A stretch of 64,000 bases of DNA from DASUNP01 sp035249305. Lineage in GTDB: Bacteria; Acidobacteriota; Blastocatellia; UBA7656. A program made the position numbers and the translations under genes. Position 1 is the first letter of the stretch. Each line of letters opens with the position of its first letter. Below the pieces are notes generated by a model, which did not search any database, had not been told where the DNA came from, and saw only the letters and a program-made list of their open reading frames with translations. The stretch spans positions 1-64,000 of the forward strand of contig DATFGQ010000089.1 of assembly GCA_035249305.1 (NCBI GenBank). Direction: 5' to 3'. Positions 47,210-57,687 of the stretch are shown here, in pieces.

Positions 47210-47560
47210 TTACCGGCGGTAGTTTCGCCTGTTAAACCGGCGATAGTCGTCACGACGATAATCGCGATAGCGGTAATAATCGTATTCGGCGTAACGGTCC
47301 TCTTCGCGCTTGCCTTCGATGTAGACGTAACCCGCACCGGCGCCGCCGCCGATCACTCCGCCCAGCACCGCGCCCTTCTTGCCGTTGATCACCCCGCCTA
47401 ACAGCGCGCCCGCCGCGGCCCCGCCGGCGATGATGCCAACCTTCTTCTTAGTAGACATGCTGCCGCCGAAACGCGACTGCGCGCTGGCAGGCATAGCAAC
47501 CGCAAGCAGCAGAGCCAGGCTCAACGCACCGGCGCAAAGCTTTCTATTAACCTTGATCAT
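47210..47560 (-). CDS. Glycine-zipper exported protein
   Basis: A 116-residue protein from the ATG at 47560. The signal peptide is CAGALSLALLLAVAMPASAQ. A glycine-zipper hydrophobic segment (GIIAGGAAAGALLGGVINGK, GAVLGGVIGGGAGAGYVYIE) would insert in a membrane. The C-terminus is Tyr/Arg/Asp-rich (YDYYRYRDYRRDDYRRFNRR). This YMGG-like layout is common among small exported proteins without defined function. Confidence 0.7.
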   Translation of the reverse strand: MIKVNRKLCAGALSLALLLAVAMPASAQSRFGGSMSTKKKVGIIAGGAAAGALLGGVINGKKGAVLGGVIGGGAGAGYVYIEGKREEDRYAEYDYYRYRDYRRDDYRRFNRRNYRR

Positions 47561-47899
47561 TTCCCATCCTCCCATAATGAACTTCGGCGGCCCGAAGCCG
47601 CACCTTATGAAATTGCAAGGCCCGTGCCGGTCGACGGCGCGAGCCGCCGGGTTTGCAAATGTAGTTATACCTGGAGGTTACATTTCGCGGCTTAAAGGTT
47701 GCCCGAAAGTTTTCAAACGATTTGGTGTTGCCGACAGCCGATAAAGTCTGTCGATATTACTATTCTTCGCGCAGGAGCGCTATGTTATCATCTCGGCGTT
47801 ATCGGCTTTTGCCCCTTCGTGAACCCCACAAAACCGAAACGATAAAAGCGATTGACGCTCCTGGTGTCTATCGCTCTCGACGCCCTCGGGAGAACTCCT
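47561..47899. promoter_or_regulatory. 339-base divergent intergenic region
   Basis: It lies between the leftward glycine-zipper gene and the rightward gene at 47900, so it should hold both promoters. I see no further gene, repeat or clear promoter. An alternative start for the rightward gene at 47852 was rejected because GGGAGAA precedes the ATG at 47900 and a signal peptide begins there. Confidence 0.35.
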
Positions 47900-49663
47900 A
47901 TGAAAGCCAAAACTCCATCCGCCATACTCGCGCTGTGCCTGATCGTGCTGCTCGCTCAAAGCGCTTTACCACAGGTTGCAAGCCTTCGTCCGCGAAGTGT
48001 GTCAATGCCGGTTTCAAACAGTCTGGAATCTTTAATACCGCGCGACGGGCTGCGGTTCTATTTCGAGGTGCGAAACGGCGGGCTGGCCCAACTGGCCGCG
48101 ATGCCCGCGGCGCTCGCCCCAATGACGAAGCTTTTATCGACCGGGCAGACGGGTCCGAACGCCAATGACCTTGCGGGCTTTGCGATGAGAAATATGTCGG
48201 CGCTTTCCGGCGCGCGCGTCGCTTTCGTCAGCTACGGCGCGCAGGGCCAGGCGCTGTTGATTGAATCGGCGAGCCCTCAAGACGCCGAAAGGCTCAAGGC
48301 GGACATGGATCGAATGCTTGCGGGTCAGGACGCGGCGAAGTCTGATCTGAGCGTCGCGATACGCGACCGCGTAGTGATGGCGGGCGCCAGGGCGGCGGTC
48401 AATAAAGTTGTCGCGGCCGACGCTGCGTTCACGCTCGTTGAGGACCAGGAGTTCAATAAGGCCCAGGCCCATTTTTCATCGGAGCCTTTCTTCGCGTACG
48501 TCGAGATGGGCGCGATGCCTATCCCCTGGCCTTCGGAAGGCGATTCGACCCAGAACGCGGCTTACACAGCCGGGATGATGGCCGCCTTCAGCAGCATGCC
48601 CTACGCGATGGCGATGGGAGGGTCGTTTGAAGCCGGCACGGCCCGCGTGCGGGCGCTGCTGATGTACAATCCGAAACAGAAGGGCGGGCTTTTTTCGTCT
48701 TTAATGTCGGCGACGCGGCTGGCCGAACCTCAAGCTCCGCGGTTTGCGGCGTCGAACACAGATTTTTTTGTTGACTTGATGGTCGATTGGGAGAAACTAT
48801 ACGAAGGTCTAGAATCGATCTTTGCGATGGTCGCGGGGGCGCAGGCCGCGGGCGCGGGTCAGCAGGGCGGTACGGCGGGCAGCGCGCTTCAAAGCGGCGA
48901 CCTGCTTCAGATGATGGAAGCCCAGCTCGGGTTCAGCATAAAAAATGATCTTCTTCCGACGCTCGGAGGCGAAGTGGCGATTGCCGTCTCGGGCTTTAAC
49001 GAAGTTTTAAGCGCGCAGCCGAAGCAGGGCAAGCGCCGCGCCGCCGGGCCGAGCTTCACGTTGATGTTGGCTTTGAAAGACCCTGTGAAATTCGAGAAGT
49101 ATTTCAACCGGCTCTTCAGCCGCATGGGCGGGCAGACGACTCAGGCGTACGCCCGCGCGCCGTATCGCGGGACGACGATCAGCTACGGCAAGAGCATGGC
49201 TTACGCCATAAGCGGGGGCTTTTTTGTAGCGGGCGGCAGCGTCGCTCAGATACGCCGCGCGCTCGACGCGAAGGCCGCCGACGGCTCGCTGGCTTCCTCG
49301 CCCGAGTTCAATCAGGCGATGGGCGCGCCTCGGCCCTTGATGCTGCAAGTTTACATTTCGTCCGGCGCGGCTAACGGCTTCTTCAAAACCATCGCCAGCC
49401 AGGCGGCCAAGCTGAACGCGGGCGGTGGATTGCCCGTGCCCGCGTCCTCATCGCGCTCGGCGATAGGGGTGACGATGACGCCCGCGGCCGATGGCTTGAT
49501 GTTGGATGTGAGAGTGCCCGCGGAGTTGGCCGTCATGGCGCTGGCGGCGATGGCGACCGAAAAGCCGAGCGCCTACGGCATAAACTCGCAGACGGGCGCG
49601 CGGCCCGCTGGACGCAGGACGCCCACGCTGACGGACGAAGATTTGAGAACGCGCCGCCCGTAG
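47900..49663 (+). CDS. Large exported protein, DUF3352-like
   Basis: A 587-residue protein with a signal peptide (MKAKTPSAILALCLIVLLAQ, cleavage near ALPQ). The mature part has alternating beta strands and Ala-rich helices (LIPRDGLRFYFEVRNGGLAQ, ALSGARVAFVSYGAQGQALL, LPTLGGEVAIAVSGF). This pattern recalls DUF3352-type exported proteins, of unknown function. VKFEKYFNRLFSRMGGQTTQ and YRGTTISYGKSMAYAISGGF appear to start a second related half. The similarity is from memory and moderate. It is followed 25 bases later by a proline-rich zinc-ribbon membrane protein. Confidence 0.6.
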   Translation: MKAKTPSAILALCLIVLLAQSALPQVASLRPRSVSMPVSNSLESLIPRDGLRFYFEVRNGGLAQLAAMPAALAPMTKLLSTGQTGPNANDLAGFAMRNMSALSGARVAFVSYGAQGQALLIESASPQDAERLKADMDRMLAGQDAAKSDLSVAIRDRVVMAGARAAVNKVVAADAAFTLVEDQEFNKAQAHFSSEPFFAYVEMGAMPIPWPSEGDSTQNAAYTAGMMAAFSSMPYAMAMGGSFEAGTARVRALLMYNPKQKGGLFSSLMSATRLAEPQAPRFAASNTDFFVDLMVDWEKLYEGLESIFAMVAGAQAAGAGQQGGTAGSALQSGDLLQMMEAQLGFSIKNDLLPTLGGEVAIAVSGFNEVLSAQPKQGKRRAAGPSFTLMLALKDPVKFEKYFNRLFSRMGGQTTQAYARAPYRGTTISYGKSMAYAISGGFFVAGGSVAQIRRALDAKAADGSLASSPEFNQAMGAPRPLMLQVYISSGAANGFFKTIASQAAKLNAGGGLPVPASSSRSAIGVTMTPAADGLMLDVRVPAELAVMALAAMATEKPSAYGINSQTGARPAGRRTPTLTDEDLRTRRP

Positions 49664-49688
49664 ATTAGACCGCTCTCGGAGATAAAAA

Positions 49689-50645
49689 ATGGCCTCACTG
49701 AAATGCATGAATTGTGGACTGGTGAATTTCGCAGGCAGCGTGACCTGCCGCAGGTGCGAGGCGTCTCTGCTCAACCCTGTGCCTCCACCCGGCCCGCCGA
49801 TGATGAACGCGGGGCCGCCGCCTCCACCGCAAGGTTTTCCACCGCCTCAAGGTTTTCCACCGCCTCAAGGCTTTCCTCCGCCCCAGGGCTTCGCGGGCTA
49901 TCCGCCGCCCCCTCCGCCTCCGGGGTTCGGAGGGTATGCGCCGCCTCCGCCTCCGCCGGGCGGTTTTATGAACTATCCACCGCCACCGCCGCCAAACTTC
50001 AACGCCATGCCGCCGCCACCACCGCAGATGAACGCAGCGGCTTATGGCGCTCCTCCGAACGCGCCTTCCTACGGCGCGCCGCCCCCTCCACATTCATTCG
50101 TCCCGCCACCGCCGCCTATACCGTCATTCGGCGGTTATGGCGGGCCGTCTTATCAAGCGCAGGGCGCTTGGCAAGACGGGTTGAACCTCATCACGACCAG
50201 ATACATAGAGCTGCCCGACCGCTGCATCAAGTGCAACGCCCCGGCTAACGGCTACAGGCTCAGGCGGACTCTTCACTGGCACGACCCGCTCTATTACCTG
50301 ATCATCTTTGCAGGCGTCTTGATCTACGCCGTAGTCGCGCTGGTAGTGCGCAAGACGGCGCGTGTCCACATAGGGATGTGCGAACGCCATCGCAACAACC
50401 GGCGCATGGCGCTTTACCTATCCTGGGGCATGTTCCTGGTATCTATAGTGATGTTTATCATGGCGATTTCGGCCGAGAACGGAATAGTCGCGCTGCTTGG
50501 CTTCTTCCTGCTGATGGCGGCGGGGATATACGGCGCCATAGGGCCGCGCACGATCCGCGCGACAAAGATAGACGAGCAGTTCGCCTGGATTAGGGGGGTG
50601 GACCGGGAATACCTCGCTCAATTCCCGCAGTGGCCTCGCTACTGA
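49689..50645 (+). CDS. Proline-rich zinc-ribbon membrane protein
   Basis: A 318-residue protein. An N-terminal zinc-ribbon half (MKCMNCGLVNFAGSVTCRRC) is followed by about 120 residues of low-complexity Pro/Gly/Phe repeats (tandem PPPQGF units). A second CIKCNAPANGYRLRRTLHWH cysteine motif precedes three or four hydrophobic helices (YLIIFAGVLIYAVVALVV, WGMFLVSIVMFIMAISAE, ALLGFFLLMAAGIYGAIG). The CMNC...CRRC ribbon suggests a cytoplasmic metal site. The repeats make it a strong candidate for EF-P dependence. Function unknown. Confidence 0.65.
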   Translation: MASLKCMNCGLVNFAGSVTCRRCEASLLNPVPPPGPPMMNAGPPPPPQGFPPPQGFPPPQGFPPPQGFAGYPPPPPPPGFGGYAPPPPPPGGFMNYPPPPPPNFNAMPPPPPQMNAAAYGAPPNAPSYGAPPPPHSFVPPPPPIPSFGGYGGPSYQAQGAWQDGLNLITTRYIELPDRCIKCNAPANGYRLRRTLHWHDPLYYLIIFAGVLIYAVVALVVRKTARVHIGMCERHRNNRRMALYLSWGMFLVSIVMFIMAISAENGIVALLGFFLLMAAGIYGAIGPRTIRATKIDEQFAWIRGVDREYLAQFPQWPRY

Positions 50646-50649
50646 TCGC

Positions 50650-51291
50650 TCATTTGATGCCCGCGAGGTGGAGTATTGCGCGGGCGCGCTCGGCTATGGC
50701 CGCGTAATTTTCATTCTGGAGATCGCCCTTCGGAAACAGCCGGCTGCCGACTGAGACGGCGAAGGCTCCTGCCGAAAAGTAAGCCGAAATATTCTCAAGC
50801 CCTACGCCGCCCGCGACCGAAAGCCTCGCGTCGGGCATCCTCGAAGTCAGCAGCGCGACGTAATCAGGCCCGCCGAGCGAGGCGGCCGGGAAGACTGTGA
50901 TCAAAGGCACGCCGAGGATCTGGCCGGCGGCGACTTCCGTTGGAGTGAGCGCGCCGATTATCGCGGGTATGCGCTGGCGGCGCGTCACCTCGACTAAGGG
51001 CGCGCCCGTGTGAGGCATGCTGATGTACTGCGCGCCGCTTTTCGAAGCCCTGTCGATCTGGTCGTAGCTCATCACAGAGCCCGCTCCCACGCATACGCGG
51101 TCGCCGAAACGATGTCTCAGATCAGAGATGACGCGAAAGCTGCCGGGCGTGGCCAGCGGCACCTCGATCAACCGTATGCCGCCCATAATGGCGGCCTCCG
51201 CCGCGCGCAACGCGACCTCGGCGGACTGCGCCTGCACCGTGGCGAAGACCCTGTTTTCAGATACTATCCTTATCAGCTCTGCGTCATTCAT
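50650..51291 (-). CDS. KDPG/KHG aldolase-like protein lacking the Schiff-base Lys
   Basis: A 213-residue TIM-barrel protein. The KDPG-aldolase layout is clear: GGIRLIEVPLATPGS with Glu43, GDRVCVGAGSVMS, ISMPHTG, IPAIIGALTPTEV and SVAGGVGLENISAYF. However, the segment that should read LKxFPA is LITVFPA, so the catalytic Lys position is Thr132. The Arg after the Glu loop is also not conserved. It probably does not perform the Entner-Doudoroff cleavage. It is leftward and two bases from a cyclase gene, so they share an operon. Confidence 0.8.
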   Translation of the reverse strand: MNDAELIRIVSENRVFATVQAQSAEVALRAAEAAIMGGIRLIEVPLATPGSFRVISDLRHRFGDRVCVGAGSVMSYDQIDRASKSGAQYISMPHTGAPLVEVTRRQRIPAIIGALTPTEVAAGQILGVPLITVFPAASLGGPDYVALLTSRMPDARLSVAGGVGLENISAYFSAGAFAVSVGSRLFPKGDLQNENYAAIAERARAILHLAGIK

Positions 51292-51293
51292 AA

Positions 51294-51917
51294 CTACTGC
51301 CTGAGCACGACGCGGGCCGGGGCGCCGTCGCCGTCTTTCACTTTCAGCGGCAGGCAGATCAGCTCGTAATCGCCCGGCTCCACCTCGCGCAGGTCGAGCC
51401 CCTCGATGATCAGCGTGCCCGCCCGCAGAAAAGTCAGGTGCGTTTCCGGCTCCTCGACGCCGAACTTCTCCACCGACAGGTAATCTATGCCGACGACCTT
51501 GATCCCTTGTTCGACCAGCGCGCGCGCCGCCCCAGGAGTTATGTAAACGAAATCTTCCACGAACTCTTTTCTGTTCCAGAGGTATGAGTTGCGCGTCTTA
51601 AACAGCAGCCGCACGTCCGGGGTAAAGTCGAACTCATCGAGCACCGTTTCGTCGATCCTGGGCGCGGTCACCTCGACTACGCGAGCGCGGCCCATCAAGA
51701 GCTCCAGCGGCAGCCGGTCGACCGTCAGCCCGTCTTCGATGAAATGGAACGGCGGGTCGACGTGCGTGCCCGCGTGCGAGCTGAAGGAGTAGCGGCTGAG
51801 GTTCGACTTCGCATCCTTCTTGTTGATCACCGTTCTGCGGTCGATCCTGACATGCGGATCGCCAGGGTAGATTACAAGCTCCTTAGAGATGGGGACCGTT
51901 ACATCGAAAATCTTCAT
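51294..51917 (-). CDS. Cyclase/KynB-like metal-dependent hydrolase
   Basis: A 207-residue protein of the cyclase family, which includes arylformamidases. The metal site is in SSHAGTHVDPPFHFIEDGLT (HxGTHxDxPxHF). The N-terminus DVTVPISKELVIYPGDP, a middle block ARVVEVTAPRIDETVLDEFD, and YLSVEKFGVEEPETHLTFLR are typical. Substrates in this family range from N-formylkynurenine to polyketides, so function cannot be fixed. Paired with the aldolase-like gene downstream, a small catabolic unit is plausible. Confidence 0.88.
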   Translation of the reverse strand: MKIFDVTVPISKELVIYPGDPHVRIDRRTVINKKDAKSNLSRYSFSSHAGTHVDPPFHFIEDGLTVDRLPLELLMGRARVVEVTAPRIDETVLDEFDFTPDVRLLFKTRNSYLWNRKEFVEDFVYITPGAARALVEQGIKVVGIDYLSVEKFGVEEPETHLTFLRAGTLIIEGLDLREVEPGDYELICLPLKVKDGDGAPARVVLRQ

Positions 51918-52064
51918 GAGCGCCTTTCTCGTACGCGAGGTATGCTAAGACGGACGACCGAACTTGTCAAACTGTCGTAGCGGCAAGCGCCCTCCCGAAG
52001 GGCTCTGCCCGCGGGCGGATAATTGCTGAAGGCGAACAACTGAAACCGGCTGCTGCGGCCGGTT

Positions 52065-54410
52065 TCAAGGCTGTGACCCTTGTCTCTCGCGCACCGCTTT
52101 GCGGAGCGCCGCGAGCAAGGTCGAAACCCGCCGCGTCTCGTTCTCGCTGAGCCTGGCCCCGCCGAAGCGGACGCGGTTGTAAACGTTTGTGATCTCGCGT
52201 ATCTGGTCGAAGCGCGACGTGGCGGCGAATTCGGCCGGCGTCTGGTCGGGCGGTTTCACGAGCCCGCCGCGCGCGGCGATCTGGAGCATCTGCTCGTAAA
52301 ACAGGACGGCCGACGCGCGGTGGTCGCGCCCGACAAGCCGCGACCTGCGCCATGTCGGCAGGACGAAAAAGCGGTGCCACCACGGGCCGTAACCCGTGCG
52401 CTCTTTCTTCCTCTGCTTGCGGTGCGAGCGCAGTATGTTCAGCCCTATGACCGCAAGCCCCACGACCAGCACCAGCCCCGCGACCAAAAGCAGGTCCCCC
52501 ACGCTCCAGTCGTGCTCGACAAGCAGGCGGTTGGCCGTGGTCCTCATCCACAGCTTGAAATCCATGTAATAGCGTACCAACTGGTCTTTCATCGCGCGCG
52601 TGCGCTGCTGGAGCTCGACCATGATAGAGGCCTGCTCGTCGCTGTCGAGCGTGACGATGTAGTCGAGCCAGAAGACCTCGGCCGCCTCCATGTATTTTCT
52701 CAAGCGGGAGAGCAACCCGCCCTGCGAGTAGTCGTTTATCCCGGCCGCGGGCGTGGGGTCGAACTCGACCCAGGCGTCGGCCTTGGGGAAGTAGACCTCG
52801 ACCCACGAGTGCGCGTCGGCCTCGCGCACGGTGTAGAGGTTGTTGATGTCGTTGTACTCGCCCATCTGGAACCCGTTTACGATCCGGGCGGGTATGCCGA
52901 GCGTACGCAGCGTTATCGCCATCGCGGTCGCGAAATATTCGCAGTGGCCTTCACGCGTCTCGAACAGGAACTCCGCCAGCGGGTCGTCGTTCGTGCGCTC
53001 GACGTTGAGCGAGTAGGCGAAGCGCGTCTTAAAATAGGTCTCGACCGCGCGCGCCTTGTCGAAAGGCGTCGCCGCGCTCCGCGTGACATCGCGCGCGAAA
53101 TCCGCCACGCGCGGGTCCAGGTTGCGCGGCAGGTAAAGGTAAAACCTCTTGATCTCTTCCGGGTAAGATGGGTCGGCGTCCGAGCGCAGCTCTTGCTCGC
53201 TCGGCACTCGCGTGTCGGACCGCGCGATGTAGGAGATGCGGCGGCGGAAGGTTTCGGTATAGACGGAGGCCGCGTCTTCGCCCTGTTTGACGGACGTGTC
53301 GCGCACCACCGTAACACTCGCCATAGGGCCGCGCAGGTCGACCAGCCTGTGGGCGGAAAAGAGCGTCCCCGTGCTGACCGGCTCCAGGACGATCCGCTGC
53401 TCGATGATGGAGCTCTGGTCCGGCGGGGCCTCGGTCACGCCGTACTTGCGCGTGAAATCATCGTCATCCGTCGTGGGCTCCGCGAACATGGCGTTGCGGC
53501 TCTGAGTCTCCGTCCGACGCCGGCTCAGAGATTCCGAAAGCGACCAGGAGCGGCCATCGTATTTATCCAGGGCGATGCCGCGCCAGCGCAGATACCTCTG
53601 CGGCGGGCGGTCTAGCTGAACGCGCATGGCTACAGACTGGCTGGTCTTTATGCTAGCCACTTCGCCGAGGCGCACGACCTCCGAAAACCCCGTGATGGCA
53701 TCGGCGTTGCCGAACCCGCGCGCCACGCCGCCCCCGCCCACCCTCGGTATCAAAAAGAAGAGCGGCAGGGTGAGCGCGGCAACCATCACGACCTGCGCCA
53801 CGGACGCGCCCATCAGGTAGCGCGTGCGCAGCAGGCCCGACTGCTTGTTCGAATCGTCCGGCGCGGAGTTGATCTTTACGCGCCGACGGAACCAGCGGGA
53901 CTCGCGCGCGCGCATTATCGTCTCCTCTTCGACGAAGGCGATCTCGCGCTGCGTGCGCCGTATCTCGAAGGCGGCGAGCGTCGAAACGAAGAAGAAGATG
54001 AAAAGGGCGAGCGAGACTACAAAGACCGCGTTGAAGGTGAGCCCTGCGGCCAGCAGCATCTGGAAAAAGGCTATGAGGTAGAGGAAGACCCAGTCGCGGT
54101 CGCGCTTGGTCTGGTAGAGCTTCGCGGCCGAGGCGAACAACGTCAGGTGAATTATGGCCGACACCTTAGACGTGAGCGCCAGCGCGTCGAAGAAGAAGAA
54201 AGGCATGTAGGCTATGGCCAGGGCGCGCCACATCCACTCCTTCAGCTCGAACCTCTCGCCGCCGCGCGCCTCCCTGTAAAAGCTGAACGCGAACGCGATG
54301 GTGTAGAGCAGTATCGAGACGGCGTAAAGCTCGCCCGTCAGCGCGAGCGCCGCGAAGGCCGTCGCGACCAGCGCGTATGATGTCACCCTGAAATGCGCGT
54401 CAAAATTCAT
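52065..54410 (-). CDS. Membrane transglutaminase-like protein (TgpA type)
   Basis: A 781-residue protein. The N-terminal part (about 1-220) has several membrane helices (ALVATAFAALALTGELYAVS, VVMVAALTLPLFFLIPRVGG; DUF3488-like). A periplasmic transglutaminase core follows with Cys490 (REGHCEYFATAMAITLRTLG), His534 (AHSWVEVYFPKADAWVEFD) and Asp551 of DPTP, forming the catalytic triad. Another helix (DLLLVAGLVLVVGLAVIGLN) leads to a C-terminal DUF4129-like tail. With the MoxR and DUF58 genes upstream on the same strand it forms the common MoxR-DUF58-transglutaminase operon, thought to act on envelope or secreted proteins. Confidence 0.93.
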   Translation of the reverse strand: MNFDAHFRVTSYALVATAFAALALTGELYAVSILLYTIAFAFSFYREARGGERFELKEWMWRALAIAYMPFFFFDALALTSKVSAIIHLTLFASAAKLYQTKRDRDWVFLYLIAFFQMLLAAGLTFNAVFVVSLALFIFFFVSTLAAFEIRRTQREIAFVEEETIMRARESRWFRRRVKINSAPDDSNKQSGLLRTRYLMGASVAQVVMVAALTLPLFFLIPRVGGGGVARGFGNADAITGFSEVVRLGEVASIKTSQSVAMRVQLDRPPQRYLRWRGIALDKYDGRSWSLSESLSRRRTETQSRNAMFAEPTTDDDDFTRKYGVTEAPPDQSSIIEQRIVLEPVSTGTLFSAHRLVDLRGPMASVTVVRDTSVKQGEDAASVYTETFRRRISYIARSDTRVPSEQELRSDADPSYPEEIKRFYLYLPRNLDPRVADFARDVTRSAATPFDKARAVETYFKTRFAYSLNVERTNDDPLAEFLFETREGHCEYFATAMAITLRTLGIPARIVNGFQMGEYNDINNLYTVREADAHSWVEVYFPKADAWVEFDPTPAAGINDYSQGGLLSRLRKYMEAAEVFWLDYIVTLDSDEQASIMVELQQRTRAMKDQLVRYYMDFKLWMRTTANRLLVEHDWSVGDLLLVAGLVLVVGLAVIGLNILRSHRKQRKKERTGYGPWWHRFFVLPTWRRSRLVGRDHRASAVLFYEQMLQIAARGGLVKPPDQTPAEFAATSRFDQIREITNVYNRVRFGGARLSENETRRVSTLLAALRKAVRERQGSQP

Positions 54411-54415
54411 AAAAC

Positions 54416-54483
54416 AGTTTTTAGTTTTTGGTTTTTAGTTTTTAGTTCCGGCGCTGAAAACTGAAAACTAAAAACTGAAAACT
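54416..54483. repeat. Heptamer-period hairpin between DUF58 and transglutaminase genes
   Basis: The left arm 54416-54447 is a tandem AGTTTTT heptamer array and the right arm 54456-54483 is a GAAAACT/AAAACT array that pairs with it, with an eight-base GC-rich loop. It starts one base beyond the DUF58 stop on the minus strand. The period of seven is shared with the hairpins at 13578, 42559 and 45068 although the unit differs. Confidence 0.8.
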
Positions 54484-54484
54484 A

Positions 54485-56086
54485 TTAAAGGTCTTCCATA
54501 AAGACCACGTGCGCGCTGCGCCAGATGTTAGCCGGTATGGTCCGCTTTGCGGACGACGTGATCAGGACCTTAAACCGACGCTCGTCGGCAAGCGCCGGCA
54601 CTTCGTCCAGCAGGCGCCATGCGATCTTGTCATCGGGCTTGCGGGCCGACTCCCGCTCGACTTCGCCTTCACGCTTTTCGCCCCCCGCCTTCGGCGCGCG
54701 CTTGAACAGCGAGCGGAGCTTCCCTTTCGCCCCGGTCGCCGCCTTGCCATCGGCCGGGACCGTCGGCTGAAGCGTCGCAAGCGAGCGCAGTATCTTGTAG
54801 AGATGTTCGTACCCGTTGCCCGAAGCGACGTTATGGCGCTCGTCGGCCGTTATCAGCTCAACGTCCGCGCGTTCGAGTATGAAGTGGTTCGCAAGCGACG
54901 CGGCCATGACCACGGCGCGCTCGAACCGCTCCTCAAAGCTCTTCGGCGCTTCAGGCTCGCCGGGGTTCTGTTCGGCCTGACCGTCCGCCTTCTCGGGTGC
55001 GGGCGGCCGGGCGGTGTCAAAGACGATAGTCAGCCGCCACTCGTCTTCGCGCACGTGCTCGCGCACCATTATCTGCGAAGACTTGGCCGTGGCCTTCCAG
55101 TCGATGTTGCGCATGTGGTCCGAAGGATGGTAACTGCGTATCGCATAAAGGTCGTCGCCACGCCCGCGCGCATGGCTCTGGATCTGGCCCGCCATCATCG
55201 GCAGCGCGTGATAAAAATCGTCAAGCGGCTGAGGCTTCGGGTAGACGACTATCTCGCCCGCCGCGTCGATCCTGCGCCACTTCTTGAAGAAGCTCGCGGG
55301 GAACTTCGTAGAGATGCGGAACCCCGTTATCGGGTAGCGCCCGCGCCGCTCGAACGTGTAGAGGACTCTCTGGCGCACGCTGGCCCGCGCAGGGACCAGC
55401 ACGTAGTAGGCGAGCTTGCCTATGGAAAGCGCCGGGACGCCCGCCGCCGCGCCGCTCTTCGCCCCGGCGGCGCCGCCCTTGCGCGCTTTCGAATCGCGAG
55501 CCGGCTTGTCGGAGCTCTTGGCCTTCACTTTCTTATCCGCGTCGTCGTCTTTTTTCTCCGCCTCGGCCTCGTCTTCGTTGTCGGAGAGCGCCTCGACCAT
55601 CAAACTGTAGCTGGGCATGACCTTCTTCTGATTGAGGAGCGTGACGTTGAGGCTTGCGGGCTCGCCCGCGAATATGTGGTCGGGGAAACGCAACTGGACC
55701 GCCACGTCGCCAAGCGAGAGCCGCGCGATCAGGTTCGCCGCGACCAGGAAAGCCATCATCGCCGACAGCACCAGGTAGAGCAGGTTATTGCCCGTGTTCC
55801 ACGCCGCGAAGGCTATGACCATCAGAAAGACTATGAAGAGGAGCCCCTCGACCGTCACCGTTGTCCTGACGGCGAAGCGCAGTATCTCCATCCTCACGTT
55901 GCGCGCCAGTCGCGGGATGATGTAGAGCGCGCCGATCAGCGCAAGGATGAGCGAGATGGCCGCGGCGATCGCCGCGTGAAGGCTCGCGTTCTGCTCGGCG
56001 GCCACCGAGCTGAGCAGAGCTATGACGAAGGCTATGCCGAGGAAGAAGACTGTTATGAAGAAGTCACGCCAGGCCCCGCGATTCAT
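54485..56086 (-). CDS. DUF58 domain membrane protein
   Basis: A 533-residue protein. Three N-terminal helices (FFITVFFLGIAFVIALLSSV, LILALIGALYIIP, GLLFIVFLMVIAFAAWN) precede a beta-sandwich (FAGEPASLNVTLLNQKKVMP) interrupted at about 180-230 by an acidic/basic low-complexity insert (DDADKKVKAKSSDKPARD). The DUF58 core reads RSYHPSDHMRNIDWKATAKS and VREHVREDEWRLTIVFDTAR (vWA-like). It lies between MoxR and the transglutaminase gene; DUF58 proteins are taken to be MoxR partners. A heptamer hairpin follows the stop. Confidence 0.92.
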   Translation of the reverse strand: MNRGAWRDFFITVFFLGIAFVIALLSSVAAEQNASLHAAIAAAISLILALIGALYIIPRLARNVRMEILRFAVRTTVTVEGLLFIVFLMVIAFAAWNTGNNLLYLVLSAMMAFLVAANLIARLSLGDVAVQLRFPDHIFAGEPASLNVTLLNQKKVMPSYSLMVEALSDNEDEAEAEKKDDDADKKVKAKSSDKPARDSKARKGGAAGAKSGAAAGVPALSIGKLAYYVLVPARASVRQRVLYTFERRGRYPITGFRISTKFPASFFKKWRRIDAAGEIVVYPKPQPLDDFYHALPMMAGQIQSHARGRGDDLYAIRSYHPSDHMRNIDWKATAKSSQIMVREHVREDEWRLTIVFDTARPPAPEKADGQAEQNPGEPEAPKSFEERFERAVVMAASLANHFILERADVELITADERHNVASGNGYEHLYKILRSLATLQPTVPADGKAATGAKGKLRSLFKRAPKAGGEKREGEVERESARKPDDKIAWRLLDEVPALADERRFKVLITSSAKRTIPANIWRSAHVVFMEDL

Positions 56087-56110
56087 TACTTACCTCTAAA
56101 GCACCTTCCT

Positions 56111-57055
<945 letters not shown>

Positions 57056-57231
57056 TAAAATAGGCCCTCAACTAGCAATTTGGGAGCTCCTCTAATCTAA
57101 CATAAATAAACGCCGCGCGTGAAGAGTAGTTACAGGAATGACAAACTGCAAAATGATGTTGCAAGTTCCAGGAATAAATAATAGACTGCGTACCTCGTCT
57201 TACAAAACCACGAAAAATGAGGATAAGGCGG

Positions 57232-57687
57232 ATGGCTATAACACGACGGAAATTCCTGCAAGCAGGGGCCGCAATTTCGCTCGCGGCGGCAGTTCCATTC
57301 AAGGCCGGCGCTCAACAGCCCCGCGGGGCCGTAATCGGTTCGGACGCCGAGCAGGCCGATATCTCCTTCCCAACAAAGGCGCAGTTCTCTGAATACGTCA
57401 ACACGAGTTTCTGGATTACGCTCGGGCCAGCCAACGCGCTAGAAGTCGAGCTGGTGGCCGTCAATGGCTTTAAGAAGTCGTCTAAAGTCAAGGAGCCGGG
57501 GCAGGCAAAGCGCGAGCGGTTCTCGCTCATATTCCGAGGCCCTAAAGATACGCCTCTAAAGCAAGACTCTTATACGATGAAGCACCACAATTTAGGCACC
57601 CTCCTGATCTTTCTCGTCCCCATGGGCTTAGACAAGAAAGGCGCCGGGATACGCTACGAAGCCGTGGTCAGCCGACTGGCCTCTTAG
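57232..57687 (+). CDS. Tat-exported DUF6916 protein
   Basis: A 151-residue protein from the ATG at 57232, with GAGGA eight bases upstream; an ATG at 57217 is possible. The twin-arginine signal TRRKFLQAGAAISLAAAVPF shows Tat export. The mature domain (VNTSFWITLGPANALEVELV, then RFSLIFRGPKDTPLKQDSYT, MKHHNLGTLLIFLVP) is the same fold as the 98-residue protein at 58203, so both are DUF6916-like. Function unknown. The stop overlaps that of the convergent GNAT gene by four bases. Confidence 0.8.
   Translation: MAITRRKFLQAGAAISLAAAVPFKAGAQQPRGAVIGSDAEQADISFPTKAQFSEYVNTSFWITLGPANALEVELVAVNGFKKSSKVKEPGQAKRERFSLIFRGPKDTPLKQDSYTMKHHNLGTLLIFLVPMGLDKKGAGIRYEAVVSRLAS

Noticed and set aside
52080..53615. 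Open frame of 511 codons on the plus strand
   Set aside because: It is antisense to the transglutaminase gene, whose catalytic triad is intact.
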